Source: JBAYJC01 sp041665285
GTDB lineage: Bacteria; Patescibacteriota; Patescibacteriia; 2-12-FULL-60-25
Length of the DNA: 63,744 nucleotides
Direction: 5' to 3'
NCBI GenBank assembly: GCA_041665285.1
Contig: JBAYJC010000007.1
Coordinates: 1 to 63,744, forward strand
This document shows positions 22,475 to 30,811 of this stretch, piece after piece. The position numbers and the translations under genes were made by a program. Below the pieces are notes generated by a model, which worked only from the letters and a program-made list of their open reading frames with translations, was not told where the DNA came from and searched no databases. How positions within the stretch are numbered: position 1 is the stretch's first letter; each line of letters begins with the position of its first letter.

Positions 22475-24452
22475 TCATGTAGTAGGTGATGATCTCGTTT
22501 TGGTCGTCATCAAGCCGCGCGTAGAGAAAACGTAGACCGTGTTCCCATTCTCGCAGTTCGAAGACGCTGTCCCAGCGCGCAAAGCGGCTGACCCATGTGC
22601 CGCCGAGCGCTTGCATGGCTGTGTCTTCGGGCGTGCTGTACGCGCCGACGCGACGCTTCAATATAACGCCTCCTCCTGCATCTTCCACCTGGACGAACAC
22701 ATGACCTCGCTCCGGATGACCCCAAGCAAAGTCGATATCAGGTTCGTCCACGCAGTATCGACGCAGTTCCTGGAACGAGAGGATCTCTTCTGCGCCTGGT
22801 GCGATCAGGTCGCAGAATGTCGCGTCATCGCTTGTACGAATCGCATGCCGGAGTCGCTCTCCCCAGGAGCGCGTCTCAAACGCTTCTCCCTCAACTCCGA
22901 ACACGGTGCGTTGGTCGATGATGGGGTAGCGGCCCACGAACAGGGCGTGGACTTCCTCATTGCCAGATGCCACAGCCACAATGTCTTCCCTTCCTGGGAG
23001 CAGGGCATAGTGCAGGGCGGCCTGCTCGTCCGTGTAGTAGAGCGGCGTGCAGAGGAAGCGTACGTTTTGCAGGTCAAAGCCCATTGCTTCGAGCGCATGC
23101 CCCACGATCTTGAGCACGATCGGCTTGGGAAGGGGGTCGCGTTCAGACTTGATGTAGGACGCGCCGAGCGAAACGAGGAGCTTGTAGCCGAGCTCGAGCA
23201 GACGCGCCATGAAGTCAATGTGCCCGCGATGTGGCACGCCCATGCGCGCAGGGAAGAGTACGGTTCCACGGTCGTGTTCCGTGTGAGTACGTTTCGTGTG
23301 CGTGATCGTTTTCTTCTCTGAACAAAGCGCCCGCGCTACGTCTTCGGCAGTCGGCCGCTTGGCAGGATCCTTCTCCAACATCTGCGTAATGAGCGCAAAC
23401 GCGGGGGAGGACTTTTGGTCAGACGAGAACGGCACGAGCGCGTTGCTGAGCGTGCGGTAGACCCAGGTCCCATCCTCGCTGTCTGTACGCGATGGCATGC
23501 CGTCGAGCAGGGGATGCAGACCCGTGAGCATCATGTGAAAGAGCACCCCAAGCTGGAAGATGTCTGATGCTGTGCTTGCTATGCCTCGCACCACCACTTC
23601 GGGCGGTGCATAGGAAGCGTCATGCACATGCGTGGCCACTTCGCCGCTCGAGGGAAGCGTTCGCGCGTCACCGAGGTCGATGAGCGTGACCTCACTGCCG
23701 TGCACGAGCACGTTCTCAGACCGGATGTCCAAGAACACGATGTGTTGCGCATGGAGCTGTGCGAGCGTTTTTGCCACACAGCCGATGACGTAACACGCGT
23801 CCTCGTACGAGAGCAGATCTGGCGCATGGATCGTTTGCTTGAGCGGCTGTCCATAGCACATCTGCAAGCGGAGAAACGCAAGCGTCTCATCCACCTGTGT
23901 CGTGCCGTAACAGCGCGACAGGCCAGGGACAGGACCCAGGCGTTCGTGAAGTGCACGCTCGCCCTCCAGCGCATGGCCATGGCGATCAAAGCCAGGACGT
24001 TTTTCCTCCTTGAACACTTTGACGATGCCGTCTGCGTCCAAGACCAGGAACACAGAGCTCCGGCCTTCTTCACCCTCATCACCAGATTGGTATTGGCCCA
24101 GGATGACAAGGCCGTTCTCATCGCAGTATCGCTGGAAGCGTTCGTCCACTGTATCGCGCGATTCGGTACGTGCAGAGCTCGGCTCCTCCTGGAAGACGAG
24201 GTGCTCGAGAAGCCGAACGTTTTCCACCATGTCCGCGCGCTCGATCTCTGCCCACGCGTGCAGAGCCGGTGCGAGGTAGCGCCCGTGTGTGGCGAGGAGC
24301 GTGTGATGTGCATAGGCAATGAGCTCGCGGCTCACGCCATAGGCCGTTGGATCTGTGGCCAGCGTGTTGAGAACATCGATCGTCTCAACGCCGACAAACT
24401 CTGGACGCGCCAGAGCGTTTCGCAAAGCGCGAATCTCTTGTGCGTAGTCCAT
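22470..24452 (-). CDS. Protein-kinase-like / nucleotidyltransferase fusion protein
   Basis: 660 residues; the start follows AAGGAGGA. Residues 1-115 are helical. 116-375 is a protein-kinase-like domain: a glycine-poor loop (GDEGEEGRSSVF), K145 in IVKVFKEE, LD242IRSEN247VLV in place of HRD..N, D259-L-G in place of DFG, YAPPEV, and the C-lobe KDPAKRPTAED. Residues 397-530 match the cytidylyltransferase-like HxGH fold: TVLFPARMGVPHRGH (H408, H411) followed by LGASYIKSERDPLP, closest in style to NadM/PPAT-type adenylyltransferases. The last 130 residues are unassigned. The fused parts suggest a sensor or NAD/CoA-linked enzyme, but the reaction is unknown. Monocistronic class 2. Confidence 0.75.
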   Translation of the reverse strand: MDYAQEIRALRNALARPEFVGVETIDVLNTLATDPTAYGVSRELIAYAHHTLLATHGRYLAPALHAWAEIERADMVENVRLLEHLVFQEEPSSARTESRDTVDERFQRYCDENGLVILGQYQSGDEGEEGRSSVFLVLDADGIVKVFKEEKRPGFDRHGHALEGERALHERLGPVPGLSRCYGTTQVDETLAFLRLQMCYGQPLKQTIHAPDLLSYEDACYVIGCVAKTLAQLHAQHIVFLDIRSENVLVHGSEVTLIDLGDARTLPSSGEVATHVHDASYAPPEVVVRGIASTASDIFQLGVLFHMMLTGLHPLLDGMPSRTDSEDGTWVYRTLSNALVPFSSDQKSSPAFALITQMLEKDPAKRPTAEDVARALCSEKKTITHTKRTHTEHDRGTVLFPARMGVPHRGHIDFMARLLELGYKLLVSLGASYIKSERDPLPKPIVLKIVGHALEAMGFDLQNVRFLCTPLYYTDEQAALHYALLPGREDIVAVASGNEEVHALFVGRYPIIDQRTVFGVEGEAFETRSWGERLRHAIRTSDDATFCDLIAPGAEEILSFQELRRYCVDEPDIDFAWGHPERGHVFVQVEDAGGGVILKRRVGAYSTPEDTAMQALGGTWVSRFARWDSVFELREWEHGLRFLYARLDDDQNEIITYYMT

Positions 24453-24524
24453 GATTCCTCCTTGCAAGAGCCGTTGTGATGGAACGCCGTCAACGCGACA
24501 GCCTTCCGAGTCAGCGGTTCTTTG

Positions 24525-24560
24525 AAAAAAAATTGCCGCGCGCCGAGTGGCAACGCGGCC
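24525..24560 (-). terminator. Terminator of the VWA gene
   Basis: Minus strand GCCGCG...CGCGGC hairpin followed by AATTTTTTTT. Confidence 0.65.
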
Positions 24561-24565
24561 AGGTT

Positions 24566-25624
24566 CTACTCCACGCCGGCGAAGATGCGCTCCAGGAGCC
24601 TCGCCCGCGCTTCCTCGGTGATGTCGAGGTAGTCGATGAAGTCCCTGATCTGCGACCGCGCCCGCGCAACGGTGTTACATCCGTACTGAGGCTCGGCCAG
24701 CCACTTCTCCGCGAGCGTCATAAGGAACGCTCCAACGGTTTGCTGACCACGGTTCTTCGCGACCTGGAACAGGAGCCCGTTGGCCACGAGCCTGCAACGC
24801 TCCTCGTCGGAGAGTCTGCTCGTGGCAAAATCCATGAGGTCGAAGCGGCGGCGCTCCGGCGCGATGAACTGCTTCTGGAGCTCGAACGTCTTGCGGTCGC
24901 ATCCAGAGGCGATGACCTGGAAGGTGCCGAAGGTCTCATGCACCAGCTCGAGCGACCTCCGCCAGCTGACCTGGTGCGGACAGCCGTCATCCTCGCTCCG
25001 CGGGTAACCCATGTTGTGCGCGACCTCGTCCGTCACGAGGTAGAGGTGACGACTCCTCTTCTCGATGTGGCCGAAGTCCAGCTCTGCCGCGCGCTTGAGC
25101 GCGCATTCGATGGCCTCCGGAGCATCGCCGCCGCCAGCGGGTTGGACCTTGGCGATGGAGGCCTCGAGGATCTTTGCGCCTCTCTCGCCGGGCATGACCC
25201 AGCCCACGTCCTGGAAGAGGCGGGCGCCGTCGCAGTGGTCCGAGAAGAAGACCGTTCCGAACGCGCCCAGGCTGGCCAGGATCTCGTAGATCGCCATGAG
25301 GTAGCCGGAGCCCGTACGCAGGCTTCGTGCGATCTCCTCGTTGCTTCCGGAGTTGTCCACGAGCGCCAGGTGGCACTCGGTCGCCACCTTGGGCGGCGGG
25401 GTCGTGAGCTCGTTGCACGCGAGCGACAGGTCGATGGGCTCCTTGCGCTCGACTCTGGCCTTGGCGTGCGCTCGCGGCGCCTCGACGGAGGCGCTCCTCG
25501 CGCTCGCGGCCATGCGCTTGGCGCGTGCCTTCTCGGCCTCCTGCCGCTTCTTCTCGTCCGTCGAAGCCAGATGCTCGGCGACGGATCCGTAGCTTGTGTA
25601 ATTCTTGTACGATGGATTACTCAT
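24566..25624 (-). CDS. von Willebrand factor A domain protein
   Basis: 352 residues; the start at 25624 follows GGAGGAA. The N-terminal 75 residues are charged and disordered. A VWA fold follows with the MIDAS start D90-N-S92-G-S94 in LALVDNSGS, then a loop with GGGDAPEA and the strand LYLVTDEVAHNMG, which supply the other metal-ligand positions. The C-terminal 110 residues are helical. No signal peptide or membrane helix, so this is a cytoplasmic VWA protein like those that work with AAA or ternary systems. None is adjacent. The next gene upstream (25785-27002) has a similar strongly GC-rich composition and may be a partner. Confidence 0.75.
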   Translation of the reverse strand: MSNPSYKNYTSYGSVAEHLASTDEKKRQEAEKARAKRMAASARSASVEAPRAHAKARVERKEPIDLSLACNELTTPPPKVATECHLALVDNSGSNEEIARSLRTGSGYLMAIYEILASLGAFGTVFFSDHCDGARLFQDVGWVMPGERGAKILEASIAKVQPAGGGDAPEAIECALKRAAELDFGHIEKRSRHLYLVTDEVAHNMGYPRSEDDGCPHQVSWRRSLELVHETFGTFQVIASGCDRKTFELQKQFIAPERRRFDLMDFATSRLSDEERCRLVANGLLFQVAKNRGQQTVGAFLMTLAEKWLAEPQYGCNTVARARSQIRDFIDYLDITEEARARLLERIFAGVE

Positions 25625-25784
25625 CGCTTCCTCCGCTTGGTCTGCGTGCAGAAAGGGACGATTCCCTCTCTTTGGCATTCGTGTTTGCACACGAGTGACA
25701 AATAAAGGTGCCGAGCTGTCCTCTACGTGAGAGTCACGCGATTCTTGCTCGGCAAGTGTGGTGGGGTAGGTGTGGCGAGACGAC

Positions 25785-27002
25785 CTAGCGGTCGGCGTTG
25801 CCGTACGGGCCGGTGTCGCGCCCGCCGCCGCGCTTGCCGCCGATGGGCGTGGGGTCCACGGGGGAGCGGTCGGTGGACGTGCTGTCCCCGCGCATCCAGG
25901 GGAGGATCGTCTGGCCGACCCGGTAGAGCGCCTCCAGGATCGGCCCCTCCTGGCCGCTCGGCATGTTGCGGTACACAGTGGTCGCCACGAAGATGACGTA
26001 CTTGGCGATGCTGTGCTCGGTGCGCTCGTCCGCGTTCCTGAGACTGCAGTTGAGCTTCTTCAGCATGAGCTCGCGGTTGGGCGAGCCGGTGAGCGCGGGA
26101 AGCTCCGGGCGCTCCAGGGTCTCGCGGATCTTGAGCCCCTCGTACGCCATGGCCTTGGCGACCTGCACGCCGAGCCCGGAGAAGGCCTTCTTGAGGCAGT
26201 CCACCACGATCTCCGCGGCCGCGATCACGTCGTCGGCCGGCGGGTAGATCACCCTTCCGCCCAGCACGCCGAGGGGGTTGCTGCGCCGCTCGGACTCGTA
26301 CTGCTCGTTCCAGGCGCTGAGCGCGCTGTGGAACTGGGCGACGGCCTTGGGGAGCAGGCGGAGCCGCTTGAGCACCTCGGCCTTCCGGGCCTTGGTCACG
26401 AGCCGGCTGTCCACGTTGATCTCCGCGTACCTGCGCTCGCGGACGAACTTGAGGACCTCCATGAACTGGTCGCCCACGGGCTCCTCGATGGTGTCCGCGA
26501 ACGCCTCCATCTGCTCGGCCAGGCGCTCCGGGATGTCGGACAGGCCGAGGTTGTCGGCGTAGAGCGCCTCGAGCGCCGCGCGGATGGTCACGTCGTCGAC
26601 CGTGAGGGTCTTGGACGCGGAGAGCGCGGCCAGGAAGTTCGAGCCCGCGGGCACGTCCGGGATGATGTACGTGGCGCCGAAGGTCATGACGGGCGCCGTG
26701 GGCAGCATGGGTACGGCCGGGGTCGCGGGGACCTCGACCACGGGCTTCGCGGCCTTGCGCATCTCCTTCGCGGCCTTGCGCACCACGGGCTTGGGCACGT
26801 CGGAGAACGCGGCGAACAGGTCGTCGTTGGGCACGGCCTCCTCGTCGCACAGGGTGGCGGCGCCGATGTCGTTCGGAGCCTTCACGATCTTCGCGCCGAG
26901 GAGCTTCTCGGTCACGCTCGCGGGCTCCATCTCCAGGTTCAGGGCGAGCATGGAGACGGCATCGAGCCACTTCTGGGTCGGGGTGACGGGGGTCTCGCTC
27001 AT
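25785..27002 (-). CDS. GC-rich hypothetical protein
   Basis: 405 residues, no signal or membrane helix. Residues 1-130 contain Ala/Pro/Val-rich linker sequence (VVEVPATPAVPMLPTAPV). Residues 135-340 are mostly helical (IRAALEALYADNLGLSDI, FMEVLKFVRERRYAEIN, VIAAAEIVVDCLKKAFSGLG). The tail is Gly/Asp/Arg-rich (GGKRGGGRDTGPYGNADR). I recognise no family. Its codons are markedly GC-rich compared with the flanking core genes. The long opposite-strand and +1 frames over it are shadows. The start lies after a weak AGAGAACGAAG. It precedes the VWA gene by 160 nt with no obvious terminator between them. Confidence 0.6.
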   Translation of the reverse strand: MSETPVTPTQKWLDAVSMLALNLEMEPASVTEKLLGAKIVKAPNDIGAATLCDEEAVPNDDLFAAFSDVPKPVVRKAAKEMRKAAKPVVEVPATPAVPMLPTAPVMTFGATYIIPDVPAGSNFLAALSASKTLTVDDVTIRAALEALYADNLGLSDIPERLAEQMEAFADTIEEPVGDQFMEVLKFVRERRYAEINVDSRLVTKARKAEVLKRLRLLPKAVAQFHSALSAWNEQYESERRSNPLGVLGGRVIYPPADDVIAAAEIVVDCLKKAFSGLGVQVAKAMAYEGLKIRETLERPELPALTGSPNRELMLKKLNCSLRNADERTEHSIAKYVIFVATTVYRNMPSGQEGPILEALYRVGQTILPWMRGDSTSTDRSPVDPTPIGGKRGGGRDTGPYGNADR

Positions 27003-27188
27003 CTTCGTTCTCTACTTTCCTACGAAACACGCGACAATTTTTTGAAAGTGACATCCGCAATCCATGTCGCGAGTGTACTGCGGAACCAAAACGTAGCCGA
27101 TTCCGCCTGCTTTGTCAAGAGTCTCTTGCTCTATTACTACACACCACTCTCCTTAGGAATGAGGGGGCAGGGGGTGAGGTGGTTCCAC

Positions 27189-27218
27189 TTGACGAAACTC
27201 GCATTTTCTGGATAAATG
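27189..27218 (+). promoter_or_regulatory. Promoter of the 27254 gene
   Basis: TTGACG (27189-27194), 18 bp, TAAATG (27213-27218), then a leader with GGAAGGA. The rest of the 251-nt gap 27003-27253 shows nothing else that I can name. Confidence 0.5.
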
Positions 27219-27253
27219 CGAGGGCTCAAGGCTCTGAACGGAAGGACTGAAAC

Positions 27254-28315
27254 ATGAGCAGAGAGAAAAGCTTGTTGACCTACGAGTCCGGCGATCTGCC
27301 CTCGGGCTGGTACCGCGCGTTCGTGGACTACGACCGGTTCCCCGCGTTCGGCGAGCTCGCAAAGAGGTTCTCTGGCCCGGACAGCGTGGACAGGATCTTC
27401 GACGGCCGGACGTTTGTGCATCGTAAGATCGGCACGCACGTTCGCGTGTCCGGTGAGAGGCTTTTTTACCTCTGCGAATTTTTAAGTGACATTCGTGCGA
27501 GCGAAGAGATCATCGAATGCGTCACCTCTCAGGTGACTCCGCCGGTGAAGGCTCGGAAACCGCGGCCTGTTATCAGAGAGGAGATCTACGCATTCGGCGA
27601 AAAGTTCCCGCACCTACAGGAGAACAGGCCCTACGCGGGGCTTGGCTCCTTTGCCTTGGGTGACAAGGGGCGCAGGTGCGTCCCGGTCCAGGCGAGCGAC
27701 GAGCACGGACGTATCTTCGGCTACGGCCTGCTCGACGAGCCGTGGGTCCGCATGCGCCAGCTCTTCGTGTGCGACCCGCCGGATGCGGAGGCGTTGCCGG
27801 ATGGGTACTACTACGCGTACGTTGACTACGATGCGCGTTCCAGGACGTCGCTTGCCGTTCAACTCAAGGATGAGTTCGGTGACCTGAAACAGGTGACGGG
27901 TACATTTCAGGGCGTGCCGACGCTCATCTCGGACTCGTCAGTGCCGGACAGGCCCGTGTCAGGGATGCGTTTGTTTGCGCTCTGGGCTCCTCCGAGGGAA
28001 GCGCAGGGCGATCCATATTCGGTCATTCTGCACGCGCAGGCGAAGAAGGACCACTTTCTTACGCATCGGAAGATGCACCGGCGGCCGGCAACGCTCATCG
28101 AGGAACTCGCGTTCGCTCGAAGGGAACCGTACCTTCAAATGAAGAGGTCCATCGCGGCGCTTGGTGAGTCGGTGCGAGTTCGATCTTTCTCGACCACCCA
28201 CGAGATGTACCCACTTCTCGACGAGCATCGCGGCCAACGCATCCTCGGCGACTTCGCCTTCCTCCCCAGCGGCCCGCGCCCTGACACCTACCTCTGGGTC
28301 TGTGATGAGGACTAG
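27254..28315 (+). CDS. Hypothetical protein with internal repeat
   Basis: 353 residues; the start follows GGAAGGA. The protein contains two diverged halves. SGDLPSGWYRAFVDYDRFPAF near residue 12 recurs as ALPDGYYYAYVDYDARSRTS near 180, each followed by FxGxxxxI(S/F)D-type sequence and a conserved GxRLFxL strand (GERLFYLCEF and GMRLFALWAP). Each half ends with a basic segment and an ...EELAF/EEIYAFG...PYLQ/PHLQ motif. No signal peptide or catalytic motif. This looks like a duplicated domain of unknown fold. Class 2, monocistronic. Confidence 0.6.
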   Translation: MSREKSLLTYESGDLPSGWYRAFVDYDRFPAFGELAKRFSGPDSVDRIFDGRTFVHRKIGTHVRVSGERLFYLCEFLSDIRASEEIIECVTSQVTPPVKARKPRPVIREEIYAFGEKFPHLQENRPYAGLGSFALGDKGRRCVPVQASDEHGRIFGYGLLDEPWVRMRQLFVCDPPDAEALPDGYYYAYVDYDARSRTSLAVQLKDEFGDLKQVTGTFQGVPTLISDSSVPDRPVSGMRLFALWAPPREAQGDPYSVILHAQAKKDHFLTHRKMHRRPATLIEELAFARREPYLQMKRSIAALGESVRVRSFSTTHEMYPLLDEHRGQRILGDFAFLPSGPRPDTYLWVCDED

Positions 28316-28318
28316 CTT

Positions 28319-28355
28319 CTCCCGTTCGGCTTCTGCCTGAGCGGGGATTTTTTTT
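28319..28355 (+). terminator. Terminator of the 27254 gene
   Basis: CCCGTTCGGC-TTCT-GCCTGAGCGGGG hairpin followed by ATTTTTTTT. Confidence 0.75.
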
Positions 28356-28361
28356 GGGTGA

Positions 28362-28449
28362 GGGCTCCCACCACCCCTAACCCCTCCTCCGGGAGGAGGG
28401 GAATCTGAACTCTCCCCCTCTCGGAGGGGGAGGTGGAGGGGGTGGGAGC
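28362..28449. repeat. Compound palindromic repeat element
   Basis: Outer arms GGCTCCCACCACCCC and GGGGGTGGGAGCC enclose two C/G-rich hairpins (CCCCTCCTCC/GGGAGGAGGGG and CTCCCCCTCT/CGGAGGGGGAG). The same architecture occurs at 44281-44398, and a single inner hairpin sits inside xer at 6020-6066. Confidence 0.75.
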
Positions 28450-28470
28450 CTTCGGGCTCGGATAATGCCG

Positions 28471-30315
28471 TTAGCCTTTCTTCGTCTCGTTCTTCTTATT
28501 CGCCGGCGGCAATCCTACGATGTCCTGAAACTCATCGCGTTCAATGGTCTCGTGCTCTACGAGATACTCTGCCACGCGTTCAATGGCATCACGGTATTCG
28601 CGCATGATGCGTTCTGCTTCAAGCAGGCCGCCTTGGATGAGCTTGTCGATCTCTTTGTCGATCACCTCTGCGCGATTTTCTGAGTAGTTGCGCTCTTCAT
28701 GGATGTCGCGGCCTAAGAACACCATTTCCTCACGTTCGCCATATGTACGCGGGCCGAGCAATTCTGACATGCCCCATTGCGTGACCATGCTTCGTGCGAG
28801 GTCTGTGACATGGCGCATGTCGCTAGACGCGCCGGTCGTCAAATCGCCGAAGAACGCTTTTTCTGCCGCATAACCTCCCAATGACACAGCCATATCCTCC
28901 AGATAATCCGTGCGTGTGCGCATCATGCGGTCTTCGGTCGGCAGTTTGATGGTGTATCCTGCGGCGCGACCACGGCTGATGATGGAAACCTTTGTCACAG
29001 GATCTGCGTGCGGTTCCAGATGTGCGACAACGGCATGGCCAGCCTCGTGATACGCGGTCACGCGACGTTCTTCCTCGTTCATCATGTGACTGCGGCGTTC
29101 AGGGCCGAGCATGACCTTTTCAATGGATTCGGTCAGCTCTTTCATGGTGATGTCGTGACGATTGCGACGCGCGGCCAAAATCGCGGCCTCGTTCATGAGG
29201 TTTGCGAGATCAGCGCCGGAAAAGCCAGGCGTGCGTTCTGCGAGGCGACGCACGTCCACACCTTTTGCGAGGGGTTTGCCTTGTGCGTGAATTTTGAGAA
29301 TCTCTTCGCGATCTTTGATATCCGGCGGATCCAACACCACGCGTCGGTCAAAGCGGCCTGGACGGAGAAGCGCTGGATCAAGCACGTCCGGGCGATTGGT
29401 TGCCGCGATAACGATCACGCCAAGGTTTGGTTCAAAGCCATCCATTTCCACAAGGATTTGGTTGAGTGTCTGCTCGCGTTCATCGTGTGAACCGCCAAGT
29501 CCAGCACCGCGCTGACGGCCTACGGCATCGATTTCATCGATAAAGATGATGCACGGCGCGCCCTTTTTCGCTTTTGCAAACAGATCGCGCACGCGCGAGG
29601 CGCCAACACCCACGAACATCTCCACGAATTCTGAGCCGCTGATATGAAAGAAGGGGACATCTGCTTCACCGGCAACGGCGCGCGCAAGTAATGTCTTCCC
29701 TGTACCCGGACTTCCCATGAGAAGCACGCCTTTTGGAATCTTGGCGCCGAGCTTCGCGAACTTGTCCGGGCTTTTCAAAAACTCCACGACTTCTAGTAAT
29801 TCTTGTTTTGCTTCTTTGACGCCTGCGACATTGGCAAAAGTGATTTTATCTTTTTGATCTGGCTTGGTTTCGCGTGCGCCTGCTTGTCCAAACGACATGG
29901 CTTTGTTGTTTTGGCTTTGCACCTGACGGAAAAAGAAGAGCATGAGCGCAAGTACAATCACAAACGGGATCAGCGTTGGCAAAATCACGCTGGACCAATA
30001 GCTCCAGCCCGTTGCTTCTTTGACCGTCGTTATGATGTTGCGTGCCTTTTCCGCATCCACGCCGTAATTACGGAGCAGTTCGGAGAGCGATTCTGCGGAT
30101 TCTTTTGCGACCATCACTTTTGTATCGTCTGTGAGCAGTACTTCAAGTTTTGTGCCAACAACAGTCACTTCTTTGACTTTGCCTTCCTGCACATTGCTCA
30201 CGAATGTACCCACATCCATGGTTTTGGCATCCGGAAGGTTGATAAGCGACAATCCGCCTCCAATCATGGCGATGGAGAAGAGGATGATGAGGATATTGCG
30301 TGTGGAGTTCTGCAT
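28471..30315 (-). CDS. ftsH: ATP-dependent zinc metalloprotease FtsH
   Basis: 614 residues. Two N-terminal membrane helices (about 7-25 and 107-130) flank a small external domain. The AAA domain has Walker A GSPGTGKT (201-208), Walker B IIFIDEID, the pore loop FVGVGASRVR region and an SRH with ATNRPDVLDPALLRPGRFDR. The protease domain has the zinc motif HEAGH. It degrades membrane and short-lived proteins at the inner membrane. The start MQNSTRN at 30315 lacks a Shine-Dalgarno sequence; a -10-like CAATAC lies 6 nt upstream. Confidence 0.97.
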   Translation of the reverse strand: MQNSTRNILIILFSIAMIGGGLSLINLPDAKTMDVGTFVSNVQEGKVKEVTVVGTKLEVLLTDDTKVMVAKESAESLSELLRNYGVDAEKARNIITTVKEATGWSYWSSVILPTLIPFVIVLALMLFFFRQVQSQNNKAMSFGQAGARETKPDQKDKITFANVAGVKEAKQELLEVVEFLKSPDKFAKLGAKIPKGVLLMGSPGTGKTLLARAVAGEADVPFFHISGSEFVEMFVGVGASRVRDLFAKAKKGAPCIIFIDEIDAVGRQRGAGLGGSHDEREQTLNQILVEMDGFEPNLGVIVIAATNRPDVLDPALLRPGRFDRRVVLDPPDIKDREEILKIHAQGKPLAKGVDVRRLAERTPGFSGADLANLMNEAAILAARRNRHDITMKELTESIEKVMLGPERRSHMMNEEERRVTAYHEAGHAVVAHLEPHADPVTKVSIISRGRAAGYTIKLPTEDRMMRTRTDYLEDMAVSLGGYAAEKAFFGDLTTGASSDMRHVTDLARSMVTQWGMSELLGPRTYGEREEMVFLGRDIHEERNYSENRAEVIDKEIDKLIQGGLLEAERIMREYRDAIERVAEYLVEHETIERDEFQDIVGLPPANKKNETKKG

Positions 30316-30382
30316 AGATAGGTATTGCTTGAGGGTAGCGGATTTTGACAGGTGAGGCAAGGTGAAAGGGGGTTTTACGGAA

Positions 30383-30424
30383 ATAAAAAAGGCGCGTTTA
30401 CCGCCAGGGCGGTGCGCACGCCTG
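30383..30424 (-). terminator. Terminator of the 30398 gene
   Basis: Minus strand GGCG...CGCC compound hairpin (inner ACCGCC/GGCGGT) followed by TTTTTTATTT. It begins inside the last codons. Confidence 0.65.
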
Positions 30425-30697
30425 CAGAGGCTTGGCTGGGGTGGGGCTGAGGTAGTTCTTCGCCACCCGCTTGTCGTCCTCGGAGGACAGCGGGTTTGCG
30501 AGGACCTTCTTGGCCGCGTACTCGGCCACGTCTGCCGCGCTCATCTGGATGGCCGCGCGCAGAGCGAGACCGGCCTTGCCGCACTCCGTGACGCTCCAGA
30601 GCTCCTGGGCCACCCGGTCCCGGCCGAACTTGGCCAGGATCTCCCAGATCCGTGGGTTGCCCTCGTGAAGGTCCAGCAGAAACACGTTCCCTTTCAT
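30398..30697 (-). CDS. Small helical hypothetical protein
   Basis: 99 residues; the start at 30697 follows GAGGAGCG. No signal or membrane helix. It is predicted mostly helical (PRIWEILAKFGRDRVAQELW, GLALRAAIQMSAADVAEYAAKKVLA, SSEDDKRVAKNYL). The repeated A-x-x-x-A helices look like a small HEAT-like or armadillo-like bundle, but it is too short to claim. Complete class 2 unit (promoter, leader, gene, terminator) placed between ftsH and the S1 gene. Confidence 0.6.
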   Translation of the reverse strand: MKGNVFLLDLHEGNPRIWEILAKFGRDRVAQELWSVTECGKAGLALRAAIQMSAADVAEYAAKKVLANPLSSEDDKRVAKNYLSPTPAKPLQACAPPWR

Positions 30698-30738
30698 GAC
30701 ACGCTCCTCGCGACGGGAAGGTTTGACGTCGCAAACAG

Positions 30739-30766
30739 AGCGTACAGCAAAATGAACTATTGTCAA
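30739..30766 (-). promoter_or_regulatory. Promoter of the 30398 gene
   Basis: Minus strand TTGACA (30761-30766), 16 bp, TACGCT (30739-30744). It lies directly after the S1 terminator hairpin. Confidence 0.7.
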
Positions 30767-30803
30767 TACAAAACACACCCACGGTTCAAAGCCGTGGGTG
30801 TGT
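30766..30803 (-). terminator. Terminator of the S1 gene
   Basis: Perfect CACACCCACGG/CCGTGGGTGTG hairpin, then TTTTG on the minus strand. Confidence 0.75.
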
Positions 30804-30811
30804 TTGCTGTT

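Noticed and set aside
24476..25705. 409-codon plus-strand frame over the VWA gene
   Set aside because: Antisense shadow; the VWA motif and GGAGGAA site are on the minus strand.
25723..27215. Long Arg/Gly-rich and Val/His-rich reading frames (445 and 481 codons) over the 25785-27002 gene
   Set aside because: They are shadows produced by GC-rich codons. Composition is extreme and low-complexity, and the 405-codon frame has the RBS region and normal residue mix.
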